DNA from: Desulfovibrio inopinatus DSM 10711
Lineage (GTDB): Bacteria > Desulfobacterota > Desulfovibrionia > Desulfovibrionales > Desulfovibrionaceae
NCBI RefSeq assembly: GCF_000429305.1
Contig: NZ_AUBP01000017.1
Location: 114,307-178,306, forward strand
Reading direction: 5' to 3'
DNA: 64,000 nt
Every line of letters starts with the position of its first letter. The stretch's first letter is position 1. A program made the position numbers and the translations under genes. The notes below the pieces were generated by a model. The model did no database searches, was not told the origin of the DNA, and saw only the letters and a program-made list of their open reading frames with translations. Shown here one piece after another: positions 1 through 9,377 of this stretch.

Positions 1-251
1 CCTACGGCTTGATCGCCACGACATGCGAGAGCAGAAACAAACAAACCGATGCACCCGGCGTCGGCCAACCACAAGAGTTGCGGTTGGCCGGCCATGAGGA
101 GGAGTGAAATCAGTCCGCTCAGCCCTCCAAGAACAAGGATAACTGCGCGTGAGAATGCATCAGAGGACGAAATTCCCATGTGGCGAATGAACATGGTTGT
201 CCCTAGAACGGCAGATAAGACTTCGAGAACAACGAGAAGTGACATAGTCAT
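1..251 (-). CDS. Integral membrane protein, partial (C-terminus outside window)
   Basis: An open minus-strand frame runs off the left edge. Its translation is rich in Leu, Ile, Val and Ala with two or three likely membrane helices, and I do not recognise a family. The ATG at 251 is the first standard ATG or GTG after an in-frame stop near 325, and it lacks a clear ribosome binding site, so the start is uncertain. It lies just downstream of the glycosyltransferase and in the same direction, so it may belong to a surface glycosylation operon (inference). Confidence 0.4.
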   Translation of the reverse strand, partial: MTMSLLVVLEVLSAVLGTTMFIRHMGISSSDAFSRAVILVLGGLSGLISLLLMAGQPQLLWLADAGCIGLFVSALACRGDQAV

Positions 252-330
252 AAGCGAGATCAGGAGAGCTGAGGTTATGGCAGGGATGCGTTGAGGCTCT
301 GCACCGTCAGGCGAGAGCCAATATCACGCC

Positions 331-1461
331 TTATGACGGGGTCCATGGAGGTGGGGGTGGCTCGAAGAACACGAGATATTTTCGGCCGAGGAAATTGGCG
401 ACCAACGCAATGACACATGCAATGGCTTTGGCAACAGCAACACTCACTCCCATGGAGGCGAGTGTCGTCGTGCTTGCCACATCGACGAAACCACTTCCTG
501 CAACAACCAACGCATACATGCCGAATTCGCCCCAGGTGCTCCATCGCACGCCTTTGCGGAAGAGCAGTTTGACACAGAGCCAGTAATTTACGACTGCGGC
601 GAGAATATAGGCAATCCCCGCTGATGTTCCCACACCGATGGAACCGACGAGACCAAGAAAAAATAAGATGTTGAAGATGGCCGATATCCCACCGATGAAT
701 AAGTAGATTAAAAATTGCAGTATCACGGGGGCGCAGTGTGCGCTGTAATGGAAAATGCAATACAAGGCGCGCAGTCCATCTTTCCAATTAATTTTTTTCC
801 CTTCGGCATAGGTGCGGCCGGAATAGGAAATAGCCATTTCGTATATACGAAGCCGTTGCTGCGCTACTTTGGCCACAATCTCCGGCTCGAATCCGAAGCG
901 ATTTTCTTCGATGGTGATGGACTGGATGATGTCGGTTCGAAAAACCTTGTAACATGTTTCCATGTCGGTCAGATCGAGATCGGTAAACATGTTGGATAGC
1001 AAGGTCAGCGTTCGGTTCATGAGGGAATGCCAGAAGTAGAGCACCCGGTGCGCGCTCATCCCCCGATACCGGGAGCCGAAAACAACATCGGCCCGCCCGT
1101 CCACCAAAGGAGCAAGAAGACCACGCAATTCACACGGATTGTATTCCAGATCTGCATCTTGTACAGCGACAAATTCTCCGCGAGCCAGAGCAAAACCTGT
1201 ACGGAGAGCCGCCCCTTTCCCTTGGTTCTTCGCATGGGAAACCACGCGTACGGCTTCAAATTCTTCTTCCAGTGTCTGCGCAATAGTGAGCGATGCATCC
1301 TTAGATGCATCGTCAACGATGATAATATCAAGGTTCAGCATGTCATCTGCTATGCGTAAAACGGCTTCAACGCATTCACGCAGGGTCGCTTCTTCATTGA
1401 AGCATGGAATGACAATGGAAAAAACGACGGGACGGTTAAATGGTGCAGGGGATTTCTTCAT
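331..1461 (-). CDS. Family 2 glycosyltransferase fused to a GtrA-like membrane domain
   Basis: The 376-residue protein begins with a GT-A fold of the DPM1/GtrB kind: SIVIPCFNEE at about 15-24, VDDASKD near 49-55 and a QDAD metal/nucleotide motif at 101-104. From about residue 245 it becomes a four-helix GtrA-like membrane domain. Family knowledge suggests transfer of a sugar from a nucleotide donor to a polyprenyl phosphate at the inner membrane, with the GtrA part helping flipping. The start is supported by AAGGAG six bases upstream. The acceptor and sugar cannot be read from sequence. The C-terminus carries an unusual run of five prolines. Confidence 0.85.
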   Translation of the reverse strand: MKKSPAPFNRPVVFSIVIPCFNEEATLRECVEAVLRIADDMLNLDIIIVDDASKDASLTIAQTLEEEFEAVRVVSHAKNQGKGAALRTGFALARGEFVAVQDADLEYNPCELRGLLAPLVDGRADVVFGSRYRGMSAHRVLYFWHSLMNRTLTLLSNMFTDLDLTDMETCYKVFRTDIIQSITIEENRFGFEPEIVAKVAQQRLRIYEMAISYSGRTYAEGKKINWKDGLRALYCIFHYSAHCAPVILQFLIYLFIGGISAIFNILFFLGLVGSIGVGTSAGIAYILAAVVNYWLCVKLLFRKGVRWSTWGEFGMYALVVAGSGFVDVASTTTLASMGVSVAVAKAIACVIALVANFLGRKYLVFFEPPPPPWTPS

Positions 1462-1641
1462 TTATACTCCTTTCGTCAAAACCTTGTCCTTATGGACAAT
1501 CCCCTCGCAAAAGACAAGTGTGAGCTACGCGAATGCGGCAGACACAGCTAGAGACATATCTGCGCATCAAAGGATATCCCATCTTGACATGGCATGTCTT
1601 CTCGGCAACGTTTCCGAGCTACATTGTGAAAAGGAGAGGGC

Positions 1642-2571
1642 ATGATTGTCTACATCAAATTGGTTGCCACTGCCTTTTTTTGGGGTGGAACGTTTATTGC
1701 CGGCCGCGACCTTGCTCCGTGGTTCAGTCCATATACCGCTGCTTTTTTTCGGTTTCTTGTCGCTTCAGTCGCACTTGTCTTCGTGGTGCGCCACAGGGAA
1801 GGACGGTTGCCTCTTGTGTCGGGTAAACAGTGGTTTGCGGTTACATTGCTTGGTCTATCGGGGATATTTACCTATAATATTTTCTTTTTTACCGGCTTAC
1901 AGACCGTTGCAGCTGGAAGAGCGGCGGTGATTATTGCCCTGAATCCCATATCGATTGCCGTGTTTTCAGCGCTTTTTCTCGGAGAACCGCTGACACGGAA
2001 TAAAATCATGGGAATCCTTCTGTCTGTATGCGGGGCTACTGCTGTTATCAGTCAGGGAGACCTCACTTCTCTTGTCCATGGTGGGATATCGTCCGGAGAT
2101 TTGGCAATATTTGGCTGTGTGGCATCATGGACAACCTACTCTCTTATCGGAAAAGTGAGTATGAAACGGCTGACACCACACGGTTCGGTGACGTGGTCAT
2201 GTCTGCTTGGGACGGCCATGTTGTTGCCGGTAGCAGTAACTCAATCCGGTTTCTTTTCATCGGTTGCTGCTGCACCGATGCACGTTTGGTTCGATATCAT
2301 CTATCTCGGATTTTTCGGGACGGTACTTGGTTTTACGTGGTTTTATGAAGGGGTAAAAGCGATTGGCGCGTCCAAAGCTGCTGTCTTTATCAATATTGTG
2401 CCTGTCACCGCGTTGATTCTTGGCGTTCTCATGCTGAATGAGCGTATCGGTACCTCTCTTGTTGTGGGTGGTATATTGGTCTTGACCGGGGTATATCTGA
2501 CGAATCGTCCAACCCGATCTCCATCACTTTCGGTTGGTGGAGTGATTTCATCATCGGGAAAACGCACATGA
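1642..2571 (+). CDS. EamA/DMT-family transporter (RhaT-like)
   Basis: This 309-residue protein has ten predicted membrane helices arranged as two EamA repeats, the usual drug/metabolite exporter layout. The second repeat begins with GDLAIFGCVASW near residue 152. A good AAGGAG site precedes the ATG. Its last codons overlap the next gene by four bases (ATGA), so the two are probably translationally coupled. EamA proteins export amino acids or other metabolites, and the substrate here is unknown. Confidence 0.85.
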   Translation: MIVYIKLVATAFFWGGTFIAGRDLAPWFSPYTAAFFRFLVASVALVFVVRHREGRLPLVSGKQWFAVTLLGLSGIFTYNIFFFTGLQTVAAGRAAVIIALNPISIAVFSALFLGEPLTRNKIMGILLSVCGATAVISQGDLTSLVHGGISSGDLAIFGCVASWTTYSLIGKVSMKRLTPHGSVTWSCLLGTAMLLPVAVTQSGFFSSVAAAPMHVWFDIIYLGFFGTVLGFTWFYEGVKAIGASKAAVFINIVPVTALILGVLMLNERIGTSLVVGGILVLTGVYLTNRPTRSPSLSVGGVISSSGKRT

Positions 2572-3098
2572 AGAATTATTCGCCTTGGGAAAAAAAGGTT
2601 CGCACGCGTTCGTCAACACCCTGGCGCCGCGCAATGACCATGGGCAAAGCATACGCCCCGGTCGGGGTGCTTGTTGGGGGATATGTTTCGATGACAGCCC
2701 AGGGGGGAGGCTGGGGATGGTTCTTTGTCTTTGCCGGCGTGGCTGCGTTCGTGGCCGGCTTTGCGATGTGGCTCGCCTTTGTTTCTGTCAAGCCCACAGT
2801 GGGTCGTGGCATCGTCGCGGGGGCGTTTGCCGGTATTGTTTCCCATTGGTTGTGCTGGCTCTTCTCGATGATCTTCTGGCGGTTTACTTTTTTAACGATG
2901 CATATGCCGCTGTCTTCCTTGGGTGAAGCTCCTATGACAATGTTTGAAGTTCCATTGGGCGCGGGAGTGTTTAGTTTATGGAGCCTCTTCATCTTCGGGG
3001 CTGTAACGATTCCGGCCGGCGCGTTTATCGGCGGTGTGGTCGGCTTTATACAAAAGAAATCGGTAGATGCAGCCCGTGGCGCATCCACCGATGTGTAA
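2568..3098 (+). CDS. Small integral membrane protein of unknown function
   Basis: A 176-residue protein with a basic N-terminus (KKVRTRSSTPWRR) and about four hydrophobic helices rich in Gly, Ala, Phe and Trp. The start overlaps the stop of the EamA transporter (ATGA), which argues for one transcript and possibly a partner role. I do not recognise a named family, and no catalytic motif is evident. Confidence 0.7.
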   Translation: MKNYSPWEKKVRTRSSTPWRRAMTMGKAYAPVGVLVGGYVSMTAQGGGWGWFFVFAGVAAFVAGFAMWLAFVSVKPTVGRGIVAGAFAGIVSHWLCWLFSMIFWRFTFLTMHMPLSSLGEAPMTMFEVPLGAGVFSLWSLFIFGAVTIPAGAFIGGVVGFIQKKSVDAARGASTDV

Positions 3099-3123
3099 AA
3101 CAGAGTCTTGCCGAAATGGAGCG

Positions 3124-3906
3124 TTACGGTATTGCCCAACCTTCACCGTTGGGACCGCAGGTCATGACCTCGGCTCCCGAAGCGGTAATGGCAATGGTAT
3201 GCTCGAAATGGGCCGACGGCTTTTTGTCGGCGGTGACAATGGTCCAGTGATCGGCCAGTGTTTTGATGGATTTCACACCGACATTGATCATGGGTTCTAC
3301 GGCCAGGACCATGCCTTGTTTGAGCCGAAAATCGGGTAGGCTAATGGCCCAATAGTTCGGCACCTGAGGACGTTCCCACATATCACGGCCAATACCGTGA
3401 CCAATCAAGTCTTCTACAACAGAAAAACCCGCGTTACGGGCAAATTTCGCCATTTTTTTGGCGATCTTGCTCCATTTGACATCAGGTTTCATTTCCTTGA
3501 TAGCGAGACGAAGACAACCCTCTGTGATGTCGATCAAGCGCTGTTTTTCTTCGTTTATGGTGCCCACTGGCAGCGTTTGTGCGCAGTCGGCGCACCATCC
3601 GTCGAGTTTGAGGCCGATATCAACCCCGACGATGTCTCCGTCCTGTAATACACGGTCGCCGGGAATGCCGTGAACAACTTCTTCGTTGACAGAAATGCAC
3701 GTTGCCGCAGGATAGGGGTATTTTCCTGGGACGCCTTTGAAGAGAGCCAAAGCTCCGTTTTTGGCAATAAATTCATCAACGGCCGCGTCAATGGCCGCCG
3801 TGGTCACGCCAGGCGCAACCATATCGACGACGATTTGATGGGTCTGCCAAAGAAGCAGCCCAGATTTACGCATGGCCTCAATTTCCGCTTTTGTTTTTTT
3901 TGTCAT
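3124..3906 (-). CDS. map: Methionine aminopeptidase type I
   Basis: Removes N-terminal methionine from nascent proteins in the cytosol. The 260-residue protein carries the full catalytic set of the type I family: His79, Asp96 (VGVDIG), Asp107 (CADCA), His170 (GHGIG), Glu204 (VEPM) and Glu235 (HFEHT). The start at 3906 is chosen over an upstream ATG at 3963 because GAGGGAG lies six bases before it and the extra 19 residues are not family-like. There is no N-terminal zinc finger or SH3-binding extension. It is convergent with the preceding membrane-protein gene. Confidence 0.95.
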   Translation of the reverse strand: MTKKTKAEIEAMRKSGLLLWQTHQIVVDMVAPGVTTAAIDAAVDEFIAKNGALALFKGVPGKYPYPAATCISVNEEVVHGIPGDRVLQDGDIVGVDIGLKLDGWCADCAQTLPVGTINEEKQRLIDITEGCLRLAIKEMKPDVKWSKIAKKMAKFARNAGFSVVEDLIGHGIGRDMWERPQVPNYWAISLPDFRLKQGMVLAVEPMINVGVKSIKTLADHWTIVTADKKPSAHFEHTIAITASGAEVMTCGPNGEGWAIP

Positions 3907-4113
3907 GCCGTCTCCCTCTATGGTGAAGCCCTTTTTTTGGGGCAATACAGCACGGCTTGTCAATCCAATTAGCCGGTTTGCCCGTTGAGTTTTGTTTTGA
4001 CAATGGTGGTCGAAACCTGATTATGAATTTCTCACGTCGAAGTTGACGCTTTCGCGTCACCGTTCGGTATGTGGTACTGAACGGACAAACCATGAAAACG
4101 AATAGGGGGATTC

Positions 4114-4407
4114 ATGTTTGCCGTAGTTGCCAAAGTGAAGTCGAAACCCGAACATCGTCAAGCTGTTATCGATGCCTTGATTGGCGACGGAAAAGGCTCT
4201 GTAGAAAACGAAGCCGGCTGCGTTATGTTCCATGTCGTTCAAGACCATGAAGACAAAGATCTATTTCACCTGTTTGAAATTTACAAAGATGCTGAAGCGT
4301 TTGAAGTACACAAAAATGCTCCTCACTTTGTCAAATGCTTTGGAGAATTGGATGGTCTTCTTGTTGGTGGTCTTACCGTTGCAACAGCAGATACGATTTT
4401 TCCATAG
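4114..4407 (+). CDS. Antibiotic biosynthesis monooxygenase (ABM/YgiN-like) family protein
   Basis: A 97-residue protein matching the small ABM ferredoxin-like fold: FAVVAKVKSKPEHRQAVIDAL at the N-terminus, then CVMFHVVQDHEDKDLFHLFEIY and the AFEVHKNAPHFVKC helix. Members act as quinol or aldehyde-modifying monooxygenases without cofactors, or have unassigned roles. AGGGGG precedes the ATG. It stands alone between two convergent or divergent genes, so context adds nothing on the substrate. Confidence 0.8.
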   Translation: MFAVVAKVKSKPEHRQAVIDALIGDGKGSVENEAGCVMFHVVQDHEDKDLFHLFEIYKDAEAFEVHKNAPHFVKCFGELDGLLVGGLTVATADTIFP

Positions 4408-4430
4408 AGTGATATTCCTATAATCTGACT

Positions 4431-4466
4431 GGAGGAAAATATCATTGTATGATGGTATTTTTCTCC
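4431..4466 (+). terminator. Possible hairpin terminator after the ABM gene
   Basis: Arms GGAGGAAAATATCAT and ATGGTATTTTTCTCC pair with a few wobbles around a short loop. A T-rich stretch lies in and after the right arm. Confidence 0.35.
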
Positions 4467-4580
4467 ATGTCCCTCTTGTCTTTTCCTCCCTTTGGAATTT
4501 GTCAGAATATTGAGAGTGTTTTTCTCGATACATTTATGGTGCGATATAAGGCCGCTGCTGAACGCATATAGTGGTATGAC

Positions 4581-5387
4581 TTACTGCGCTTTCGAAGAAT
4601 CACTATGCGCGGATGCTCGGTGTGCAGAGAGAAGTGCGCGGGTTGTTCGTTGGGCGAGTGCAGACCGGCTTGCGAAATCGGGATGAAGACGCGATTCCAC
4701 ACGCTGGAACGCCGTGGGGTCTTCGTCACGCTCTCGAATGGAGACTTCCCAGCCTGCCGTGTGGAAACGTGCGATATGATCATCAAGCCGTAAGCGTGGA
4801 AGATCGCCGGGATTGAGCCAGCGATTCCATATGCGTTGATTAAACGTGAGAAATTCATACGGATATTTGAAAAAGTGATCTCGATAATCGATTTGATGAA
4901 GGTGAATCGCCTCGGGAACGAGGAGTGGGTCCAGATCGGCAAGGAGACAATCGACATCGGTCACGTGTTCGAGAACCGAGTTCGAAACCACAATATCAAT
5001 GCTTGTAGGAGAGATGCTTCCAAGATCGGACGTCCATCGTACCGTGGGTGCGCTGGAGAGGGATTGGCAGAACAGCGTGGCTTTGAGGCGGGTGTCCAGA
5101 GCGGGATTGAACGGCACATACGGTTCATACCCGATGACATTGCATCCTCTGCTGGCTGCCAACGCATATCCAACAGCCATGGTTTGTCCACAACCAATTT
5201 CAAGTATGGTCTTTCCTTCAAGGGAGACACGGAGATCGTCAAGATGTTTGAGAAACAGGGAGGCAATGGATGCAGGATCGACGACGCCGACATTGGTTTG
5301 ATAATATGGAATAAACCGTCCAATATGGCGTAATAAGGAATCCGAAAACACGAATCGCCGTGCTAGGCGCATGATAATATATTCCAT
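4581..5387 (-). CDS. SAM-dependent class I methyltransferase
   Basis: A 268-residue protein with a class I methyltransferase core: motif I ILEIGCGQTMAVGYALA near residues 61-77, acidic motif II GYEPY, and the post-I region SIDIVVSNSVLEHV near 128-141. The substrate is not identifiable. An alternative start 15 bases inside (MRLARRF) has GGAA at better spacing. It is separated from the next gene by 36 bases and shares its direction. Confidence 0.75.
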   Translation of the reverse strand: MEYIIMRLARRFVFSDSLLRHIGRFIPYYQTNVGVVDPASIASLFLKHLDDLRVSLEGKTILEIGCGQTMAVGYALAASRGCNVIGYEPYVPFNPALDTRLKATLFCQSLSSAPTVRWTSDLGSISPTSIDIVVSNSVLEHVTDVDCLLADLDPLLVPEAIHLHQIDYRDHFFKYPYEFLTFNQRIWNRWLNPGDLPRLRLDDHIARFHTAGWEVSIRERDEDPTAFQRVESRLHPDFASRSALAQRTTRALLSAHRASAHSDSSKAQ

Positions 5388-5423
5388 GTAACATTGAATC
5401 CAGTTGCAGTTGCTATGATGGGA

Positions 5424-7940
5424 TTATGCTGACGTCGTACTGTCCGATTGTCGGACCCATCGGCGTAAACTGTCAAGAAGTTGGGTTTTTTTGAAGGGCT
5501 TGGCAATGAAATCTGTACATCCGGCATCTTTGCAGATGGTTCGAAACTGTTCAAAAGCGTGGGCGGTCAAGGCGATGATGGGTACGGCCGGCCGATTGGT
5601 TTGGGCTTCGAATTGCCGAATGCGCCGTGTGGTTTCTGGGCCGTCCATGACAGGGATTTCAACATCCATGAGGACTGCGTCAAATGGGGTAGACATAAAT
5701 TTGTCCAACGCTTCCTGCCCGTTGCGCGCGGTTTCGAGGATAACGTTCTCTTTCTCGAGATACAGGCGAAGCAAATGGAGGTTAGGCTCATTGTCATCAA
5801 CGGCAAGAATACGCATAGCGGATTGTATGTCTATTTTGGGGTGGATAGGGGCCATGTGCTGAAATCGGGGAAGGGAAAGCGATATTACCGCCGTTATCCC
5901 CCCATCATCGTTCCGGAAAAAATGGAGTTTTCCACCGAGAGCTTTGACCAAGCGAGCCGTCTCTATTTGTACATGGGGACTCGTGTCAGGATTTGTCTCT
6001 TCGTGGGAGGGATCGAATGACGTCCGATGGAACATTGATTGCCCTTCTTCGGCTGCAATTTCGGTATTGCTTATTTTGAAGGTAACAGCATCGTCCCTGG
6101 AGAAATGGATAGGTATGGGAAGGGCAGAGACTTCAAGCCAGATTTGCCCCTGCTTTGCTTCTTTGGTCACATCGGTGAGCAAAGAGAGCAAAATGTGTTT
6201 GATAGTGGTTGGATCACCTCGTCGATTCAGATCAAGTCCGGATTCAATATGATATACGAGGTGCAATCCTGCTTTTTCGAGTGTTGGCGATATGGCAACA
6301 CGAAGTGAGGTGATCAGTTCCCCAAGATGGAAAGGGATGGGGGCGTCAACAATAGTGTCGGGTGTTTCCTGGAGAGGGTCGAATGCAGGGCGATGTTTGT
6401 GCAGTGTGTGTTCATCTGTGTGGTCTGCAGTTGTACTTTGATGCGAATTCGTGCTGCTTTCCACATCAAGTGGCTCGTGCTTGGGGCGCTTGATCGCTTT
6501 GAGAAAAGCGCGCAGCGGAGAATCGTGTGCTGTGTTGGACGGTGCTTCCGGTTTCATTGCAGACATATTGCCCGCATCGGTCTCTTTACGTTCTACATTG
6601 GAACGGAGCGATGACGCCTCCGTGCTGTTTCCAGCTCCGAAAGGGGCCGCATCGAGCTTGATTGGAGGAACCGAATAAATGGATGAGGCAGTGGACTCGA
6701 TATGATGACGGGAAAGAGCAGCATGCATGCTTAATAACACGTTGGCAATACGACGTATTTCCGTCGATCCGCATTTGGAGAGTAATGTCATGCTGCGATG
6801 TTGTTCCTCGGACAACATACAATGTGTTTCGGCGAAGTTGGAAAGCGATCGAGCGAGTATGGAGAGAGGGCGTATGGCGTACATGAGAAGAATAAACAAC
6901 ATGAGGAAGATGGCGCTGAAAATAATAATCAGGATGAGTGTATTCCGTGTCGCCAATATTTGTCCTGGAGTGTGGAGGCTGTCCTCGGAAAGAGAGTAGG
7001 TAATGTACCAATCTAACGGGACAAAATGGCTGACGAAGGCGGATCGGTATCCTGTGGGAGCATTGGTGAAGAAGTAGGATGTTGGAAGTTGCACCATCTC
7101 TGTTTGAGTGGCAGCCTTTTTGATTTTCTCCATCGCTTCCTGAGATATTGTCGCTCCTTGAGGAAGACTTGTCAGTCCTTCAGGCGTAGAGAGCGGAATA
7201 AGCACGCTTCCGTCTCCGCTGAAGAGAGTAAGTTGTCCGGCCAGATTCGCTTGGCTGCGCTTGAAGATACTTGTGAGTTGCATGACGACGGTATCAACCT
7301 GGTGATTGACTTCGGATTCCGCTTTGTCCATGGGAGTAAAGCTTGTGATCGTCCATCCCCAATCCGGAAAGGCCGTTGAGAAGGTGAGGTATTTCAACAT
7401 GAGTTTTGAGTGTGGCGACTGCATGTAGATGAGTGAGTAGAGATTCTCTTGACGAGTAAGGATACTATGAATTGTTCGAAATGCGTCGTTCCCACGAATA
7501 TCACGATATCCAGTCCATGACTTCCCGACAAACATCGGGTCGGGGTGATACAGACCAACGAGTTTTTCATCTATAATGGAAAGCTGAGGTCCGGTACTGT
7601 TCTTTTTGATCCAGTCGAGTGCCTTTTCTTTCGCCTGGTTGTCTGTGAGTTCTCCGGCTGCGGCTAACGAATGGAAGACACGGAGCGCTGCAAGGATGAG
7701 AGCGTTGTTGTCGAAGAGCAAGGCGCGTTGTTTTTTTACGAGTTCGACTTCATAATTGACGAGCCGGTTGAATTGATCCTGAATGCTGAGACTGACAAGG
7801 TCCAACGCTGTCCTGGCATTCGCTTCACGTTGATTGAAAGAGAGACGTTCAATATTTGTTTTTGTAATGATGACAACCGCAAGTATGACGCAGGTAAAAG
7901 CGATAACAAGTGAAGTAAGAACTTTGATGGGCATGGACAT
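5424..7940 (-). CDS. Membrane sensor protein with degenerate kinase-like domain and C-terminal receiver
   Basis: The 838-residue protein has an N-terminal helix (about 8-28), a periplasmic sensor of Cache-like length, a second helix near 330-355 followed by a HAMP-like stretch, a low-complexity linker, an ATPase-like region (about 540-690) and a receiver domain (about 705-825) with DDNE, MDVEIPVMDG (phospho-acceptor Asp) and a KPF lysine. I see no HisKA H-box, and the G1 box position reads FKISNTEIAA instead of DxGxG. It is therefore either a degenerate kinase or a phosphorelay intermediate that receives phosphate elsewhere. It lies 29 bases after a periplasmic binding-protein gene. Confidence 0.75.
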   Translation of the reverse strand: MSMPIKVLTSLVIAFTCVILAVVIITKTNIERLSFNQREANARTALDLVSLSIQDQFNRLVNYEVELVKKQRALLFDNNALILAALRVFHSLAAAGELTDNQAKEKALDWIKKNSTGPQLSIIDEKLVGLYHPDPMFVGKSWTGYRDIRGNDAFRTIHSILTRQENLYSLIYMQSPHSKLMLKYLTFSTAFPDWGWTITSFTPMDKAESEVNHQVDTVVMQLTSIFKRSQANLAGQLTLFSGDGSVLIPLSTPEGLTSLPQGATISQEAMEKIKKAATQTEMVQLPTSYFFTNAPTGYRSAFVSHFVPLDWYITYSLSEDSLHTPGQILATRNTLILIIIFSAIFLMLFILLMYAIRPLSILARSLSNFAETHCMLSEEQHRSMTLLSKCGSTEIRRIANVLLSMHAALSRHHIESTASSIYSVPPIKLDAAPFGAGNSTEASSLRSNVERKETDAGNMSAMKPEAPSNTAHDSPLRAFLKAIKRPKHEPLDVESSTNSHQSTTADHTDEHTLHKHRPAFDPLQETPDTIVDAPIPFHLGELITSLRVAISPTLEKAGLHLVYHIESGLDLNRRGDPTTIKHILLSLLTDVTKEAKQGQIWLEVSALPIPIHFSRDDAVTFKISNTEIAAEEGQSMFHRTSFDPSHEETNPDTSPHVQIETARLVKALGGKLHFFRNDDGGITAVISLSLPRFQHMAPIHPKIDIQSAMRILAVDDNEPNLHLLRLYLEKENVILETARNGQEALDKFMSTPFDAVLMDVEIPVMDGPETTRRIRQFEAQTNRPAVPIIALTAHAFEQFRTICKDAGCTDFIAKPFKKTQLLDSLRRWVRQSDSTTSA

Positions 7941-7969
7941 GGGGATGTCTTATTGTCGTATTATTAGAG

Positions 7970-9193
7970 TTAAAAATCTGGTGGATATCGCTCCACAACA
8001 CCTTCGTCTTGCTCGATGGCTTCGTATATTTCATCTGTTTCGCTTAAGACATCAAGAGGAATATGGAATCCGATGCGTTTGGCGGTCTCGATATTGACGC
8101 TGAGTTTATACGGGTCTTCGAGAAGCTGTACCAAGTCTCGTGGTTTGGCTCCATTAAAAATATTTGCGATGGTTCGCGCGTAAAAGTCGCTGGTAAAAGA
8201 AAGATCGGGAGCGGTCATAGAAAGGAGTGCCCCGTGTGCGACTTCGTATTGGGTCCCCATAGAGAACACCGGTATGTTGTATTGAAAAAATGGAGTCAAA
8301 AGGGTGTTGATATTTTGGGTTGTGACTCCACGATGTGTTGTCAGATAAAACGCGTCGACATTGGGGGAGAGTAATTGATGACAGTGGAGTACCGCTCGTC
8401 GTGCGGTTTCGTCATCAACCTCAGAAGCCGGCGCAAGACAGGGAACAAGAGTGAATTCGAGTTGGTCGGTCAACGGTTCGATTTGATCGAGTCCGGCGTA
8501 ACTTCGGCCTTCGGGTGAATCTTCGTAGACAATGCCCAGTCGTTTGAAGGGAAAAATTCTGTGGAAGAGTTTGACTTGTCTCGCATAACGCGTCGGATCG
8601 ATACGTGCATGAACATGATCATAACCAGAGTCTCCAACGCTCTTGATGATGCCGGTGTCGAGGGCGTTGGAACAGGATGCAACGATAACTGGGGTGTGAT
8701 GTTCATTGTTTGCCAGGTCAAGTCCGGCCCATGTTCCCATGGCAATAATGAGGTCAATGTCTTTTGCGTTGGCGAGCCTGTCTATGGCGTTGCGTTTGCA
8801 CTCGTGGCGAAGGGTGTTATCCCACTTCGCATCCCAAAATGCATCGGGAGCAAACGTGATGAAGCGCGAAGATGTCGCTTCACTCAGACAGCGCCAAGCC
8901 TGTTCTCCCGATATGCCGTCTGTGAAACAGATATCCGGTATATTGTTTATCCAACCATATTTTTTCAGGCCTGAGACGATGGCTTCCAAAACCGGAACAT
9001 AGTTTTTGTAGTCGCCTCCCTGGAAGTACCCAATACGCCACAATGAACCATCAGGTTTGGCTCGCGGTGTCGTGGAGATGGTCTGCGCCGTTTCTTTTTG
9101 CGTATTGGATTTCGCTATTGTGTTGCTTGCCGCCATAAGCATAATAAAAAGAATCCAATAGCAGCATAACCCAAAAAAACGGGGGACAGACAT
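7970..9193 (-). CDS. Periplasmic ABC-type substrate-binding protein (PF04392-like)
   Basis: About 407 residues, beginning with a signal peptide (basic start, hydrophobic core ending AASNTIAKS). The mature part resembles the PF04392 ABC substrate-binding family: IDLIIAMGTWAGLDLANNEHHTPVIVASCSN-like first lobe and IGIVYED-like second lobe. The start at 9193 is chosen because GGAG sits seven bases upstream and a signal peptide follows; a longer frame to 9292 lacks both. No ABC permease or ATPase genes accompany it. The next gene is a membrane sensor 29 bases away, so it probably presents a ligand to that sensor (inference). Confidence 0.8.
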   Translation of the reverse strand: MSVPRFFGLCCYWILFIMLMAASNTIAKSNTQKETAQTISTTPRAKPDGSLWRIGYFQGGDYKNYVPVLEAIVSGLKKYGWINNIPDICFTDGISGEQAWRCLSEATSSRFITFAPDAFWDAKWDNTLRHECKRNAIDRLANAKDIDLIIAMGTWAGLDLANNEHHTPVIVASCSNALDTGIIKSVGDSGYDHVHARIDPTRYARQVKLFHRIFPFKRLGIVYEDSPEGRSYAGLDQIEPLTDQLEFTLVPCLAPASEVDDETARRAVLHCHQLLSPNVDAFYLTTHRGVTTQNINTLLTPFFQYNIPVFSMGTQYEVAHGALLSMTAPDLSFTSDFYARTIANIFNGAKPRDLVQLLEDPYKLSVNIETAKRIGFHIPLDVLSETDEIYEAIEQDEGVVERYPPDF

Positions 9194-9377
9194 TCGGTCT
9201 CCGAAGCATGTTGACGTTGTCATGCAAAATAATGGAAGGCCTTGCGCTGCAAGGTGTAGACTTAGCGCAGCAACCGTCCGATGACGGTACATGAAAACAT
9301 TTCAGATTTCCATGGCTCTTGAAGAGCCGAAACCCAAGTGTTTCACCATCGTATTTCTCGATTGGAGCAACGGTGGA

